From Pseudomonas knackmussii B13 (lineage in GTDB: Bacteria > Pseudomonadota > Gammaproteobacteria > Pseudomonadales > Pseudomonadaceae), in assembly GCF_000689415.1 (NCBI RefSeq), contig NZ_HG322950.1, positions 4,409,501 through 4,473,500 on the forward strand: a stretch of DNA of 64,000 nt, given 5' to 3'. The notes under the pieces were generated by a model that was not told the DNA's origin, did no database searches, and saw only the letters and a program-made list of their open reading frames with translations. The position numbers were made by a program, and so were the translations under genes. The first letter of the stretch is position 1, and every line of letters starts with the position of its first letter. Shown one piece after another: positions 40,203 through 48,054 of this stretch.

Positions 40203-41237
40203 CTACGTCGGCAGCACGCCGCGCTGGTTGGCCAGGGTCAGCGCCAGGTCCTCGATCATGTCTTCCTGGCCGCCGACGGTGCCGCGCCGGCCCAGTTCCA
40301 CCAGCAGCTCGCGGGCGGAGATGCCGTAGCGGGCCTCGGCGCGTTTGGCGAACAGCAGGAACGAGCTGTAGACCCCCGCGTAACCCAGGGTCAGCGCATC
40401 GCGGTCGAGGCGGATCGGCTGGTCCATCATCGGCACCACGCGGTCCTCGGCGACGTCCATGATGCGATACAGGTCCACGCCGCTTTCCACGCCCATGCGC
40501 TGCAGTACCGCGACGAACACTTCCAGCGGGGTGTTGCCGGCGCCGGCGCCCAGGCCCGCCACCGAACCGTCGATGCGAGCAGCACCGGCCTCGATGGCGG
40601 CCAGGGAGTTGGCGATGGCCATGCCCAGGTTGTGGTGGCCGTGGAAGCCAACCTCGGTGGAACCCTTCAGCTCGGCGCGCAGCAGGCCGATCTTGGCGCT
40701 CACCTCGTCGGGCAGCATGTAGCCGGCCGAGTCGGTGCAGTAGATGCAGTTGGCGCCGAAGCTCTCCATCAGCTTCGCCTGCGCCAGCAACTGCTCGGCG
40801 CTGACCATGTGCGCCATCATCAGGAAACCGACGGTGTCCAGGCCCATCTCGCGGGAGATGCCGATGTGCTGCTCGGAGACATCGGCCTCGGTGCAGTGGG
40901 TGGCCACGCGAATGGTGGAGACACCGCAGCCGTGGGCCATCTTCAGGTGCTCGACGGTGCCGATGCCCGGCAGCAGCAGGGCCGAGACCTTGGCCTGCTT
41001 GAGCTTGGGAACCACTGCCTCGAAGTACTCGCGGTCGGTGTGCGCCGGGAAACCGTAGTTCACCGAGGCGCCACCCAGGCCGTCGCCGTGGGTGATCTCG
41101 ATCAGCGGCACGCCGGCCTCGTCCAGCGCGGTGGCGACGCTGACCATCTGCTCCAGGCTGATCTGGTGGCGCTTGGCGTGCATGCCGTCGCGCAGGCTCA
41201 TGTCGTGCAGGCGGACTTTCTTACCTTGCAGGTTCAT
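40203..41237 (-). CDS. dmpG: 4-hydroxy-2-oxovalerate aldolase
   Basis: This 344-residue class II aldolase splits 4-hydroxy-2-oxoacids into pyruvate and an aldehyde. It has LHDMSLRDGMHAKRHQ (metal-binding Asp and catalytic His), DSAGYMLPDEV, GFHGHHNLGMAIANS and GGQEDMI. It follows the acylating aldehyde dehydrogenase gene by about 10 bp and would channel acetaldehyde or propionaldehyde to it. Homologues are named DmpG, BphI, MhpE, TesG or HsaF according to pathway; given the neighbours a steroid-type role is likely. It is the last gene of the leftward meta-cleavage operon. Confidence 0.93.
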   Translation of the reverse strand: MNLQGKKVRLHDMSLRDGMHAKRHQISLEQMVSVATALDEAGVPLIEITHGDGLGGASVNYGFPAHTDREYFEAVVPKLKQAKVSALLLPGIGTVEHLKMAHGCGVSTIRVATHCTEADVSEQHIGISREMGLDTVGFLMMAHMVSAEQLLAQAKLMESFGANCIYCTDSAGYMLPDEVSAKIGLLRAELKGSTEVGFHGHHNLGMAIANSLAAIEAGAARIDGSVAGLGAGAGNTPLEVFVAVLQRMGVESGVDLYRIMDVAEDRVVPMMDQPIRLDRDALTLGYAGVYSSFLLFAKRAEARYGISARELLVELGRRGTVGGQEDMIEDLALTLANQRGVLPT

Positions 41238-41247
41238 CGGGAATTCC

Positions 41248-42156
41248 TCAGCGAGCGGGCAGTTGCAGGGCGCCTTCGGCGGCGCGTTCGGCGAACATCT
41301 CGGCGGTGCGCAGGCCGGCGGCGGTCATGATGTCGAGGTTGCCGGCGGACTTGGGCAGGTAGTCGCCCAGGCCCTCCACCTCCAGGTACACCGAGACGCG
41401 CTTGCCATCGAACACCGGGCCGTTGATCAGCTTGTAGCCCGGCACGTAGCGCTGCACCTCGCGGATCATCGCGTGCACCGACTCGCGGATCGCCGCCTGG
41501 TCGGGCTCGCCGGCGGTCAGGCAGTGGATGGTGTCGCGCATCATCAGCGGCGGCTCGGCCGGGTTGATGACGATGATCGCCTTGCCCTCCTTCGCCCCGC
41601 CGACCTTCTCGATGGCGCCGGCGGTGGTGCGGGTGAACTCGTCGATGTTCTTGCGCGTGCCCGGACCGACCGAACGCGAGGAAACGGTGGCCACGATCTC
41701 GGCGTAGTCCACCGGCTGCACCCGCGACACGGCCGCCACCATCGGAATGGTCGCCTGGCCGCCGCAGGTGACCATGTTGACGTTCATGGCCAGGTTGCCG
41801 GCGTGCTCGGCGAGGTTCACCGGCGGCACGCAGAACGGGCCGATGGCGGCCGGGGTGAGGTCGATCATGATCACGCCCAGGGCGTTCAGCTTGCGGCTGT
41901 TCTCGGCATGCACATAAGCCGAGGTGGCGTCGAAGGCGATGCGGATGTCGTCGTCCAGCACATGCGGCAGCAGGCCGTCGACGCCCTCGGCGGTGGTCTT
42001 CAGGCCAAATTCGCGGGCGCGCTTCAAGCCATCGGATTCGGGGTCGACGCCGACCATCCAGACCGGCTCGATCCAGTCGGAACGGCGCATCTTCATCAGC
42101 AGGTCGGTGCCGATGTTGCCCGGCCCGATGATCGCGGCCTTGAGTTTCTTGCTCAT
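41248..42156 (-). CDS. dmpF: Acetaldehyde dehydrogenase (acylating)
   Basis: This 302-residue enzyme oxidises acetaldehyde or propionaldehyde to the CoA ester with NAD+. The N-terminal Rossmann motif is IIGPGNIGTDLLMK; the catalytic Cys is in MVTCGGQATIPMV (about residue 130), and ATVSSRSVGPGTRKNIDEFTR is also typical. It partners the aldolase encoded next (channelling complex). The equivalents in other pathways are BphJ, MhpF and HsaG/TesF. The ATG at 42156 gives the family length; preceding codons belong to another frame. Confidence 0.94.
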   Translation of the reverse strand: MSKKLKAAIIGPGNIGTDLLMKMRRSDWIEPVWMVGVDPESDGLKRAREFGLKTTAEGVDGLLPHVLDDDIRIAFDATSAYVHAENSRKLNALGVIMIDLTPAAIGPFCVPPVNLAEHAGNLAMNVNMVTCGGQATIPMVAAVSRVQPVDYAEIVATVSSRSVGPGTRKNIDEFTRTTAGAIEKVGGAKEGKAIIVINPAEPPLMMRDTIHCLTAGEPDQAAIRESVHAMIREVQRYVPGYKLINGPVFDGKRVSVYLEVEGLGDYLPKSAGNLDIMTAAGLRTAEMFAERAAEGALQLPAR

Positions 42157-42182
42157 GGAAAGCTCCCGTGGCGGAAGGGGAA

Positions 42183-42974
42183 TCAGGGACGGAACGACAC
42201 CCGGGCGCTGCCCAGGCCGTCGATGTTCAGTTCGAAGCGGTCGCCGGCGCGCGCCGGCTCCAGGGGCACCAGCGAGCCGGAGAGGATGATCTCGCCGGCC
42301 TTGAAGGGAATGCCGAAGGCGCCCAGCGTGTTGGCCAGCCAGGCCACCGCGGTGAGCGGGTTGCCCTGCACGGCGGAGCCCCGGCCCTCGCTGATCGGCA
42401 GGCCGTTCTTGTAGACGGTCATGCGCAGGTTCGGCAGGTCCAGCCCGCGCGGGTCGACCCGCTCGCGGCCGAGGACGAAGACGCCGCAGGAGGCGTTGTC
42501 GGCGACCGTGTCCTGGATGCGGATCTTCCAGTCGTGGATGCGCGAATCGACGATCTCGAAGCAGGCCATCACGCACTCGGTGGCATCCAGCACGTCCTGC
42601 TCGGTGACGCCCGGCCCCTGCAGGTCATGCTTGAGCTTAAAGGCGATCTCGCCCTCGGCGCGCGGCTGGATCAGGCGGTGCTCGGCAAGCGAGATATCGG
42701 CACCGCAGTCGAAGGACATGTCGCGGGTGATGAAGCCGAAGTCCGGCTGGTGCACGTTCAGCATGCGCTGCACGGCCTCGGAGGTGACGCCGATCTTCTT
42801 GCCGACGATGGCGTCACCGGCAGCCACACGGCGCTCGATGCTGTTCAGCGAGATGCGGTAGGCATCCTCGATGGTGATCTGCGGCCAGCGCTCGGTCAGC
42901 GGCGCCAAAGTGCGCCCGGCGAGCAGGGCCTGGTAGAGCTCCTCGCCGTACTGGCGATGCAACGCCTCGCTCAT
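42183..42974 (-). CDS. dmpE: 2-hydroxypenta-2,4-dienoate hydratase
   Basis: This 263-residue member of the fumarylacetoacetate-hydrolase-like hydratase family adds water to 2-hydroxydienoates to give 4-hydroxy-2-oxoacids. It has VGKKIGVTSEAVQRMLNV, a metal-site segment around RAEGEIAFKL and IEDAYRIS. The ATG at 42974 overlaps the stop of the hydrolase gene (ATGA). The operon order hydrolase, hydratase, aldehyde dehydrogenase, aldolase is the classic meta-cleavage lower pathway; TesE/HsaE are the steroid versions. Confidence 0.92.
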   Translation of the reverse strand: MSEALHRQYGEELYQALLAGRTLAPLTERWPQITIEDAYRISLNSIERRVAAGDAIVGKKIGVTSEAVQRMLNVHQPDFGFITRDMSFDCGADISLAEHRLIQPRAEGEIAFKLKHDLQGPGVTEQDVLDATECVMACFEIVDSRIHDWKIRIQDTVADNASCGVFVLGRERVDPRGLDLPNLRMTVYKNGLPISEGRGSAVQGNPLTAVAWLANTLGAFGIPFKAGEIILSGSLVPLEPARAGDRFELNIDGLGSARVSFRP

Positions 42975-43798
42975 TTCGCGCCCTCCGCCAGGAAGGCCAG
43001 CACGTCGCGGTTGAACACCTCGCGGTGCTCGACCATCACCCAGTGCCCGCACTCGCTGAGCAGGATGAAACGAATATTGCGGCAGGCCTGCATCAGCGTC
43101 TGCGCGCCGCTGGCCGGGCAGAACTTGTCGTTCATGCCCCAGAACCCGAGGATCGGGCAGCTCAGCTCGGAAAGCCGCGCGGCCAGGTTCGGCACCTGCA
43201 TGCGGGTCAGCACGTAGCGCGGCTGCTCCTTCACCACGGCGACGCGCTCGTTCACCGTCTCGTCGCTGATCTGCGAGGCATCGAAAAGTTGCAGCGAGAG
43301 CAGGCGGCGCATGCCCTCGGCATCGTTCAGCTCGCCATTGGCGAAGGCCGCCCCCATGCGCTGGATGCCTTCCATCTGCAGGTAGTACTGCTCCTTCTCC
43401 ATCAACCCGCCGGGCGCCATCAGCACCAGGCGCGCGATGCGCTGCGGCTGGTCGAGGGCCATCTTGATGGCGATGGCGCCGCCCAGGGAGTTGCCGACGA
43501 GGGTGCAGCGCCGGATATCCAGGGCGTCGAGCAGGCCGAACATCGCCTCGACGAAGAAGTCCAGGGTGTAGTCGGTTTCCGGCTTGTCGCTCAGGCCGTA
43601 GCCGGGCAGGTCCGGCACCAGCACGCGATGCCCGGCGGCGGCGAAGACCGGGTAGTTCTGCTTGAAGTTGCTATGGCCGCTGGCGCCGGGGCCGCTGCCG
43701 TGGATGAACAGCACGGCGTCGCCGCTGCCGCTGTCCAGGTAGTGCAACCGGAGTCCGTCGTTGAGGGTGACGAAGTGCCCTTGCGGCAAGGCGGCCAT
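42971..43798 (-). CDS. Meta-cleavage product hydrolase (alpha/beta-hydrolase, BphD/HsaD/TesD type)
   Basis: This 275-residue C-C bond hydrolase has the oxyanion segment LFIHGSGPGASGHSNF, the nucleophile Ser in LVGNSLGGAIAIKM, an acid in FWGMNDKFCP and His in SECGHWVMVEHRE. It cleaves a ring-fission product into a 2-hydroxydienoate and an acid. The substrate cannot be read directly; steroid-type (HsaD/TesD) is inferred from the ketosteroid isomerase and C/D-ring genes nearby. The ATG at 43798 has RBS AGGAG. The GTCC-N4-GGAC palindrome lies 61 bp upstream. Confidence 0.88.
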   Translation of the reverse strand: MAALPQGHFVTLNDGLRLHYLDSGSGDAVLFIHGSGPGASGHSNFKQNYPVFAAAGHRVLVPDLPGYGLSDKPETDYTLDFFVEAMFGLLDALDIRRCTLVGNSLGGAIAIKMALDQPQRIARLVLMAPGGLMEKEQYYLQMEGIQRMGAAFANGELNDAEGMRRLLSLQLFDASQISDETVNERVAVVKEQPRYVLTRMQVPNLAARLSELSCPILGFWGMNDKFCPASGAQTLMQACRNIRFILLSECGHWVMVEHREVFNRDVLAFLAEGAK

Positions 43799-43858
43799 GG
43801 CGCTGCTCCTGGGAGGGAATGTGCCGGGGATTCTTCGGCACGCCGCAGCGGGCGGCAT

Positions 43859-43872
43859 CGTCCGAGAGGACT
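43859..43872. promoter_or_regulatory. Shared palindrome of the steroid-type cluster, copy C
   Basis: CGTCCGAGAGGACT contains GTCC-N4-GGAC (one arm base differs at the ends). Its gene-proximal end is 61 bp from the ATG at 43798, exactly the spacing seen at 51243 and 62250. It is read toward the gene as AGTCC-TCTC-GGACG. Confidence 0.75.
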
Positions 43873-43926
43873 AGCGCGGCCGTAGGAGCGGATCTCATCC
43901 GCGAACCGCACGGCACGGTGTTCCCT

Positions 43927-43973
43927 GTAGGAGCGGCCCATGGCCGCGAATCGCGCGCATGGCGCGCTCCTAC
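43927..43973. repeat. REP-like palindrome
   Basis: It is the same compound palindrome as at 4446-4492, with inner arms changed to CGCGCATGGCGCG. Confidence 0.85.
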
Positions 43974-44054
43974 AGGTCGAAATCGGCGCGGGATTTTCGC
44001 GGATGAATCCGCTCCTACAGGAAGACGACGAACCGTCCGCCCGCACCGCACAGT

Positions 44055-44090
44055 CCCTCTCCCTCTTGCGGGAGAGGGTTGGGGAGAGGG
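44055..44090. repeat. C/G-rich intergenic repeat, short form
   Basis: The pattern CCCTCTCCCTCTTGCGGGAGAG followed by GGTTGGGGAGAGGG is a shorter relative of the element at 4611-4690 and 62343-62426. Confidence 0.65.
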
Positions 44091-44098
44091 CTCTGCCT

Positions 44099-44112
44099 AG
44101 TCCCTTCGGACG
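44099..44112. promoter_or_regulatory. Shared palindrome of the steroid-type cluster, copy D
   Basis: AGTCCCTTCGGACG has the GTCC-N4-GGAC core in the orientation of the rightward SDR gene, ending 57 bp before its ATG. It shares the flanks TAGTCC and TCGGACG with copy C. Confidence 0.72.
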
Positions 44113-44168
44113 TGGGCGCCAGCCCCAGCTCCACCTAGGCTGGAAGCCTTTCCCGAAGAGGACGTGCG

Positions 44169-44939
44169 ATGACACGAACGATGGATTTCAGCGGCCAGGT
44201 CGTCCTGGTCACCGGCGGCGCCAAGGGCGTTGGAAGAGGCATCACCCAGCGCTTCCTGGAACAGGGCGCCGAAGTGGTGATCGGTGGCCGGGAGGCGCCC
44301 GCGCAGTTGCCGGCGCATGAAGGCCGCGAAGCCTGGTTCGTGCCCTGCGACGTGCGCGACTTCGCGCAGCTGGAACAGCTGATGGCCGCCATCGACGAGC
44401 GCTACGGCCGCCTCGATGTGCTCATCAACAATGCCGGCGGGGCGCCTTATGCCAATGCCGCCGAAGCCTCGCCGCGCTTCTCCGAAGCCATCGTGCGCCT
44501 CAACCTGCTGGCGCCGCTCAACCTCTGCCAGCTGGCCAACCAGCGCATGCAGAAGCAGCCGCAAGGCGGCGCGATCATCAACATCTGCAGCGTCAGCGCC
44601 ATCCGCCCCTCGCCGGGCACCGCCGCCTATGGCGCGGCCAAGGCCGGCCTGGTCAACCTGGGCCGTTCGCTGGCCGTGGAATGGGCGCCCAAGGTGCGGA
44701 TCAACGCGGTGATCGGCGGGCTGATCCGCACCGAGCAGAGCCACCTGCACTATGGCGACGAAGCCGGCGTGGCCCGGGTCGCCGCGAGCATCCCGCTCGG
44801 TCGCATGGCCGAGCCGGGCGACATCGGCGACGCCTGCCTGTACCTCGCCTCGCCAATGGCCGCCTACGTCAGCGGCGCCGAGATCACCCTGCATGGCGGC
44901 GGCGAACGCCCGGCGTTCCTCGACGCGGCGCAGGGGTAG
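44169..44939 (+). CDS. Short-chain dehydrogenase/reductase (SDR)
   Basis: This 256-residue classical SDR has the NAD(P)-binding motif TGGAKGVGRG, NNAGG, a catalytic Ser (about residue 146) and the YGAAKAG Tyr/Lys pair. The substrate is unknown; in this cluster a hydroxysteroid or hydroxyacyl-CoA derivative is likely. It is divergent from the hydrolase operon and followed after 3 bp by a SRPBCC protein gene. It carries its own copy of the cluster palindrome upstream. Confidence 0.9.
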   Translation: MTRTMDFSGQVVLVTGGAKGVGRGITQRFLEQGAEVVIGGREAPAQLPAHEGREAWFVPCDVRDFAQLEQLMAAIDERYGRLDVLINNAGGAPYANAAEASPRFSEAIVRLNLLAPLNLCQLANQRMQKQPQGGAIINICSVSAIRPSPGTAAYGAAKAGLVNLGRSLAVEWAPKVRINAVIGGLIRTEQSHLHYGDEAGVARVAASIPLGRMAEPGDIGDACLYLASPMAAYVSGAEITLHGGGERPAFLDAAQG

Positions 44940-44942
44940 ACC

Positions 44943-45416
44943 ATGCTCAGCGCACGGCACGAGCTCATCCTCGACCTCACCCCGGAAGCCGCCTGGACCC
45001 ACCTGCGCAACCTGGCCCTGGCGCCGCACTACGTGCCTGGTCTCACCGCCTGCGCCTTCCACCCCGGCCCGAAGGAAGGCCCGGGCGCCAGCCGCCGGGT
45101 GTTCATGAAACGCGGCTTCCTCGACGAAAGCGTCCTGCACTGGGAAGAAGGCGAAGGCTTCGTCCTGCGCCTGCACCGCGCCGAACAAGGCCCGCCCTTC
45201 CCCTTCCGTGAAGCCAGCTTCTGCTATGCGCTGCAACCGGAAGGCAACGGCCGCACCCGCCTGAGCCTGAGCCTGGATGGCGAGCTGCGCGGCGGCAAAC
45301 TCGGCGAATGGCTGCTGGCCGGCGCATTGCGCAAGACCGTGGCGAAGATCGCGGTGAACCTGAAGGCGTTCTACGAAACCGGCCAGACGCAGAATGCGGA
45401 TTTCGCCAAGGGCTGA
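44943..45416 (+). CDS. SRPBCC (START-like) family protein
   Basis: This 157-residue protein has the SRPBCC helix-grip pattern: an N-terminal strand LILDLTPEAAWTHLRNL, a central ESVLHWEEGEGFVLRL and a C-terminal helix ALRKTVAKIAVNLKAFYE. Members bind hydrophobic ligands such as polyketides, aromatics or sterols. It follows the SDR by 3 bp, so the two form an operon. A role in holding a hydrophobic intermediate is inferred. Confidence 0.8.
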   Translation: MLSARHELILDLTPEAAWTHLRNLALAPHYVPGLTACAFHPGPKEGPGASRRVFMKRGFLDESVLHWEEGEGFVLRLHRAEQGPPFPFREASFCYALQPEGNGRTRLSLSLDGELRGGKLGEWLLAGALRKTVAKIAVNLKAFYETGQTQNADFAKG

Positions 45417-45435
45417 TCGGCACGAAATGGAACCT

Positions 45436-45482
45436 GTAGGAGCGCGCCATGCGCGCGATTCGCGGCCATGGGCCGCTCCTAC
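45436..45482. repeat. REP-like palindrome
   Basis: The compound palindrome GTAGGAGCGCGCCATG...CATGGGCCGCTCCTAC lies between convergent genes, 20 bp after the SRPBCC stop. It is identical to that at 62551-62597. Confidence 0.85.
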
Positions 45483-45511
45483 AGGGGAACATCGTGCCCT
45501 GCCGTTCGCGC

Positions 45512-45549
45512 CGTAGGAGGGGTTGAGCCTGTGCTCAACCCATCCTACG
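45512..45549. terminator. Long inverted repeat between convergent genes
   Basis: Arms of 17 bp, CGTAGGAGGGGTTGAGC and GCTCAACCCATCCTACG (one mismatch), face each other over a 4-base loop. It overlaps the stop codon of the leftward NTF2-like gene and probably ends transcripts from both sides. Confidence 0.6.
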
Positions 45550-45979
45550 AACGGGATACCTCGAAATGCCCGCGGAAGACGGTTTCCACGATCAGCCATC
45601 GGCCATCCACGCGCCGGTAACGGTCCTGGTAGAAACCACCGAGCTGCCGCGTAGCGCCGGTTTCGCCATCCCGATTCTGGTAATGCAACGCCCAACGCGC
45701 GCGGGCGTTTTCGGCATCCTCCAGGTCGATCTCCGGGTTAGCCGCATGGTGCAGGTCGATCACCCGCGGCACGCAGGCCAGTTCCTGGTACAGCGCCAGG
45801 AACGGCTCGCGCTCGCGGAACACGCCGAGCGGGCCGTAGTCGATCAGCACCTCGCCTTCGGCGAAGCAGTCGCGGATCGCCGCCACGTCCTTCAGGTCGC
45901 AGGCGTTCAGGTAGCGGTGCTTCAGTTGGCGAATGGCCTCCAGGGCCTCCAGCCGGGCGATGCGCTGTTCGAGGTTCAT
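45545..45979 (-). CDS. NTF2-like / SnoaL-fold protein
   Basis: This 144-residue protein has the cone-shaped NTF2 fold signature: MNLEQRIARLEALEAIRQLKHRYLNACD helix, then DVAAIRDCFAEGEVLIDYG and a C-terminal strand RVDGRWLIVETVFRG. The ATG at 45979 overlaps the upstream isomerase stop. Such proteins are isomerases, dehydratases or ring-hydroxylase-like small subunits in steroid and aromatic degradation; no catalytic residues can be assigned. It is the last gene of the leftward beta-oxidation operon. Confidence 0.8.
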   Translation of the reverse strand: MNLEQRIARLEALEAIRQLKHRYLNACDLKDVAAIRDCFAEGEVLIDYGPLGVFREREPFLALYQELACVPRVIDLHHAANPEIDLEDAENARARWALHYQNRDGETGATRQLGGFYQDRYRRVDGRWLIVETVFRGHFEVSRS

Positions 45980-46359
45980 TCCGGTCGGCGCTCCATGTTC
46001 AGTTCGCCCCAGTAGGCTTTCATCGTGCGGATGCGGCCGTTGCCGTCGAACTCCATCACGTCGATCACATGCAGGCTGCACGGCTCGCCGTTCCATACCA
46101 GGTCGACGCGGAACGGCATGGCGCCGCTGCCGTTGCTCGCCACCCGCACCGGGCCGGTGAGTTGGGCGCTGGCTTCGGCGCGGCCGAGGCCTTCGCGGTA
46201 GAAGCGGGCGATGGCCTCGATACCCACGATCGGCGGCGCGCCCACCGGGTCCTCGATCACCGCGTCATCGGCGTAGAGGGAAAGGATGCCGTCGATATCC
46301 CCGGCATCCACCAGTTCGACATAGCGCGCCATGCGCCGGCGGATCAGTTGCGCGTCCAT
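45976..46359 (-). CDS. Ketosteroid isomerase-like protein (delta5-3-ketosteroid isomerase)
   Basis: This 127-residue protein is close in length and sequence pattern to bacterial ketosteroid isomerase (KSI). RYVELVDAGDIDGILSLYADDAVIEDPVG holds Tyr13 and Asp37, and Asp99 lies in LHVIDVMEF; these align by position with Tyr14, Asp38 and Asp99 of the Comamonas enzyme as I recall it. KSI moves the steroid double bond from delta5 to delta4. The start ATG overlaps the thiolase stop by one base (TGATG). This is the strongest single indication that the cluster handles steroids. Confidence 0.82.
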   Translation of the reverse strand: MDAQLIRRRMARYVELVDAGDIDGILSLYADDAVIEDPVGAPPIVGIEAIARFYREGLGRAEASAQLTGPVRVASNGSGAMPFRVDLVWNGEPCSLHVIDVMEFDGNGRIRTMKAYWGELNMERRPE

Positions 46360-47561
46360 CAGGCCACCTCGAAGAGCGCGGCAGCGCCCATGCCACCGCC
46401 GATGCACATGGTCACCACCACGTAGCGCACGCCACGGCGGCGGCCTTCGATCAGCGCGTGGCCGACCATGCGCGCACCGGACATGCCGAACGGATGGCCG
46501 ACCGCGATGGCGCCGCCGTTGACGTTCAGGCGCTCGTCGGGGATGCCCAGCTTGTCCTGGCAGAAGAGCACCTGGCAGGCGAAGGCTTCGTTGAGCTCCC
46601 ACAGGCCGATGTCATTGACCGTCAGGCCGTGGCGCTTGAGCAGTTTGGGCACGGCGAACACGGGGCCGATGCCCATCTCGTCGGAGTTGCAGCCGGCCAC
46701 CGCCATGCCGCGATAGATACCCAGCGGTTGCAGGCCACGGCGCGCGGCCTCGCGGGCCTCCATCAGCACCGAGACAGAGGCGCCGTCGGACAGCTGCGAA
46801 GCGTTGCCGGCGGTGATGAAACGCCCCGCCCCGCTCCACTGCCCGCCCTGCCACACCGGCTCCAGCGCGGCCAGGCTTTCCAGGCTGGTGTCGGCGCGGT
46901 TGCACTCGTCGCGGGTCAGCAGCACGGGTTCGTGGCGGCTCTCGCCGGTGGCCTTGTCCACCACCAGGCGCTGCGCGTTGAACGGCACGATCTCGGCGTC
47001 GAACAGCCCGTCGCGCTGGGCGGCGGCGGTGCGCTGCTGGCTGCGCAGGGCGTAGGCGTCCTGGGCTTCGCGGCTGATGCCGTAGCGCGCGGAGACGATC
47101 TCGGCGGTCTCGATCATCGGGATATAGGCCGCCGGGTCGCGCTCGATCACGGCGGCGGACTGGTTGCGATAGGCGTTCTTGTGCTTGTTCTGCACCAGCG
47201 AGATGGACTCCAGGCCACCGGCCACGGCGATGTCCAGCTCGTTGCAGATGATCCCCTTGGCGGCGATGGCGATGCTCATCAGGCCCGACGAGCACTGCCG
47301 CTCCACGGCCATGCCGGCGACGCTGGTCGGCAGCCCGCCGGCGATGGCGCAGAGGCGCCCGAGGTTATAGGCCTGGGTGCCCTGCTGCGCGGCGGCGCCG
47401 ATGATGACGTCGTCCACCTCGCCCGGCTCGACGCCGGCGCGGCGCACCGCCTCGGCCACCACGTGGCCGCCCATGGCCGGGGCCTCGGTGTCGTTGAAGG
47501 CGCCGCGGAAGGCCTTGCCGATGGCGGTGCGGGCGGTGGAGACGATGACGGCTTCTCTCAT
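46359..47561 (-). CDS. Acetyl-CoA acyltransferase (thiolase)
   Basis: This 400-residue thiolase has the acyl-accepting Cys in VERQCSSGLMSI (about residue 90), the NEAFA histidine/asparagine motif, GGAIAVGHPFGMSG and the second Cys in VTMCIGGGMGAA. It performs the thiolytic cleavage step of beta-oxidation. With an IpdF-like SDR, MaoC and two acyl-CoA dehydrogenase genes in the same operon it resembles FadA6 of the steroid C/D-ring pathway. Confidence 0.92.
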   Translation of the reverse strand: MREAVIVSTARTAIGKAFRGAFNDTEAPAMGGHVVAEAVRRAGVEPGEVDDVIIGAAAQQGTQAYNLGRLCAIAGGLPTSVAGMAVERQCSSGLMSIAIAAKGIICNELDIAVAGGLESISLVQNKHKNAYRNQSAAVIERDPAAYIPMIETAEIVSARYGISREAQDAYALRSQQRTAAAQRDGLFDAEIVPFNAQRLVVDKATGESRHEPVLLTRDECNRADTSLESLAALEPVWQGGQWSGAGRFITAGNASQLSDGASVSVLMEAREAARRGLQPLGIYRGMAVAGCNSDEMGIGPVFAVPKLLKRHGLTVNDIGLWELNEAFACQVLFCQDKLGIPDERLNVNGGAIAVGHPFGMSGARMVGHALIEGRRRGVRYVVVTMCIGGGMGAAALFEVA

Positions 47562-47594
47562 GATGGGTTCCTTCGCAAATGGGTCGTCCCGGCC

Positions 47595-48053
47595 TCAGGC
47601 CGGGTAATAGCGGCTGATGGTGTCCACCACGCAGCCGGGGCGGTCTTCGCCGTCGATCTCGACGCTGACGCGTACCGTCGCCTGCACCGCGCCCTTCACC
47701 GCCTCGGCGGCGACCAGCTCGGCGCGGCCGCGGACCCGCGCGCCGGCCTTCAGCACGTTGGGGAAGCGCACGCGGTCGCAGCCGTAGTTCACGCCCATCG
47801 AGATGCCGCGCACCTCGACGATCTGCGGCAGGAACAGGTTGACCAGGGCCAGGCTCAGGTAACCGTGGGCGATGCACGCGCCATAGGGGCCGGCGGCGGC
47901 GCGCACGGGGTCGACGTGAATCCACTGGTGATCGCCCGTGGCTTCGGCGAACTGGTCGATGCGCGATTGCTCGACGGTCAGCCACTCGCTCTCGCCGAGG
48001 GTTTCGCCGACGCAGGCCAGCAGCTGTTCGGGATGCTCGAAGATGCGCGGCAT
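47595..48053 (-). CDS. MaoC-like (R)-specific enoyl-CoA hydratase
   Basis: This 152-residue hot-dog-fold protein has the hydratase signature IDQFAEATGDHQWIHVDP (catalytic Asp and His) and GPYGACIAHGYLSLAL. It hydrates 2-enoyl-CoA intermediates. It starts 1 bp before the end of the SDR gene region, in the beta-oxidation operon. Confidence 0.9.
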   Translation of the reverse strand: MPRIFEHPEQLLACVGETLGESEWLTVEQSRIDQFAEATGDHQWIHVDPVRAAAGPYGACIAHGYLSLALVNLFLPQIVEVRGISMGVNYGCDRVRFPNVLKAGARVRGRAELVAAEAVKGAVQATVRVSVEIDGEDRPGCVVDTISRYYPA

Positions 48054-48054
48054 G

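Larger units (their letters stand above)
43799..44168. other. Divergent promoter region with REP elements
   Basis: These 370 bp separate the leftward hydrolase operon and the rightward SDR gene. They contain a palindrome near each gene (43859-43872 and 44099-44112), a REP palindrome (43927-43973), two REP half copies (about 43881-43905 and 43998-44019) and a C/G-rich repeat (44055-44090). No gene is visible. Confidence 0.75.

Noticed and set aside
43860..44100. Clustered palindromes as a CRISPR array
   Set aside because: Units are irregularly spaced REP elements of different lengths with no constant spacer size and no cas genes.
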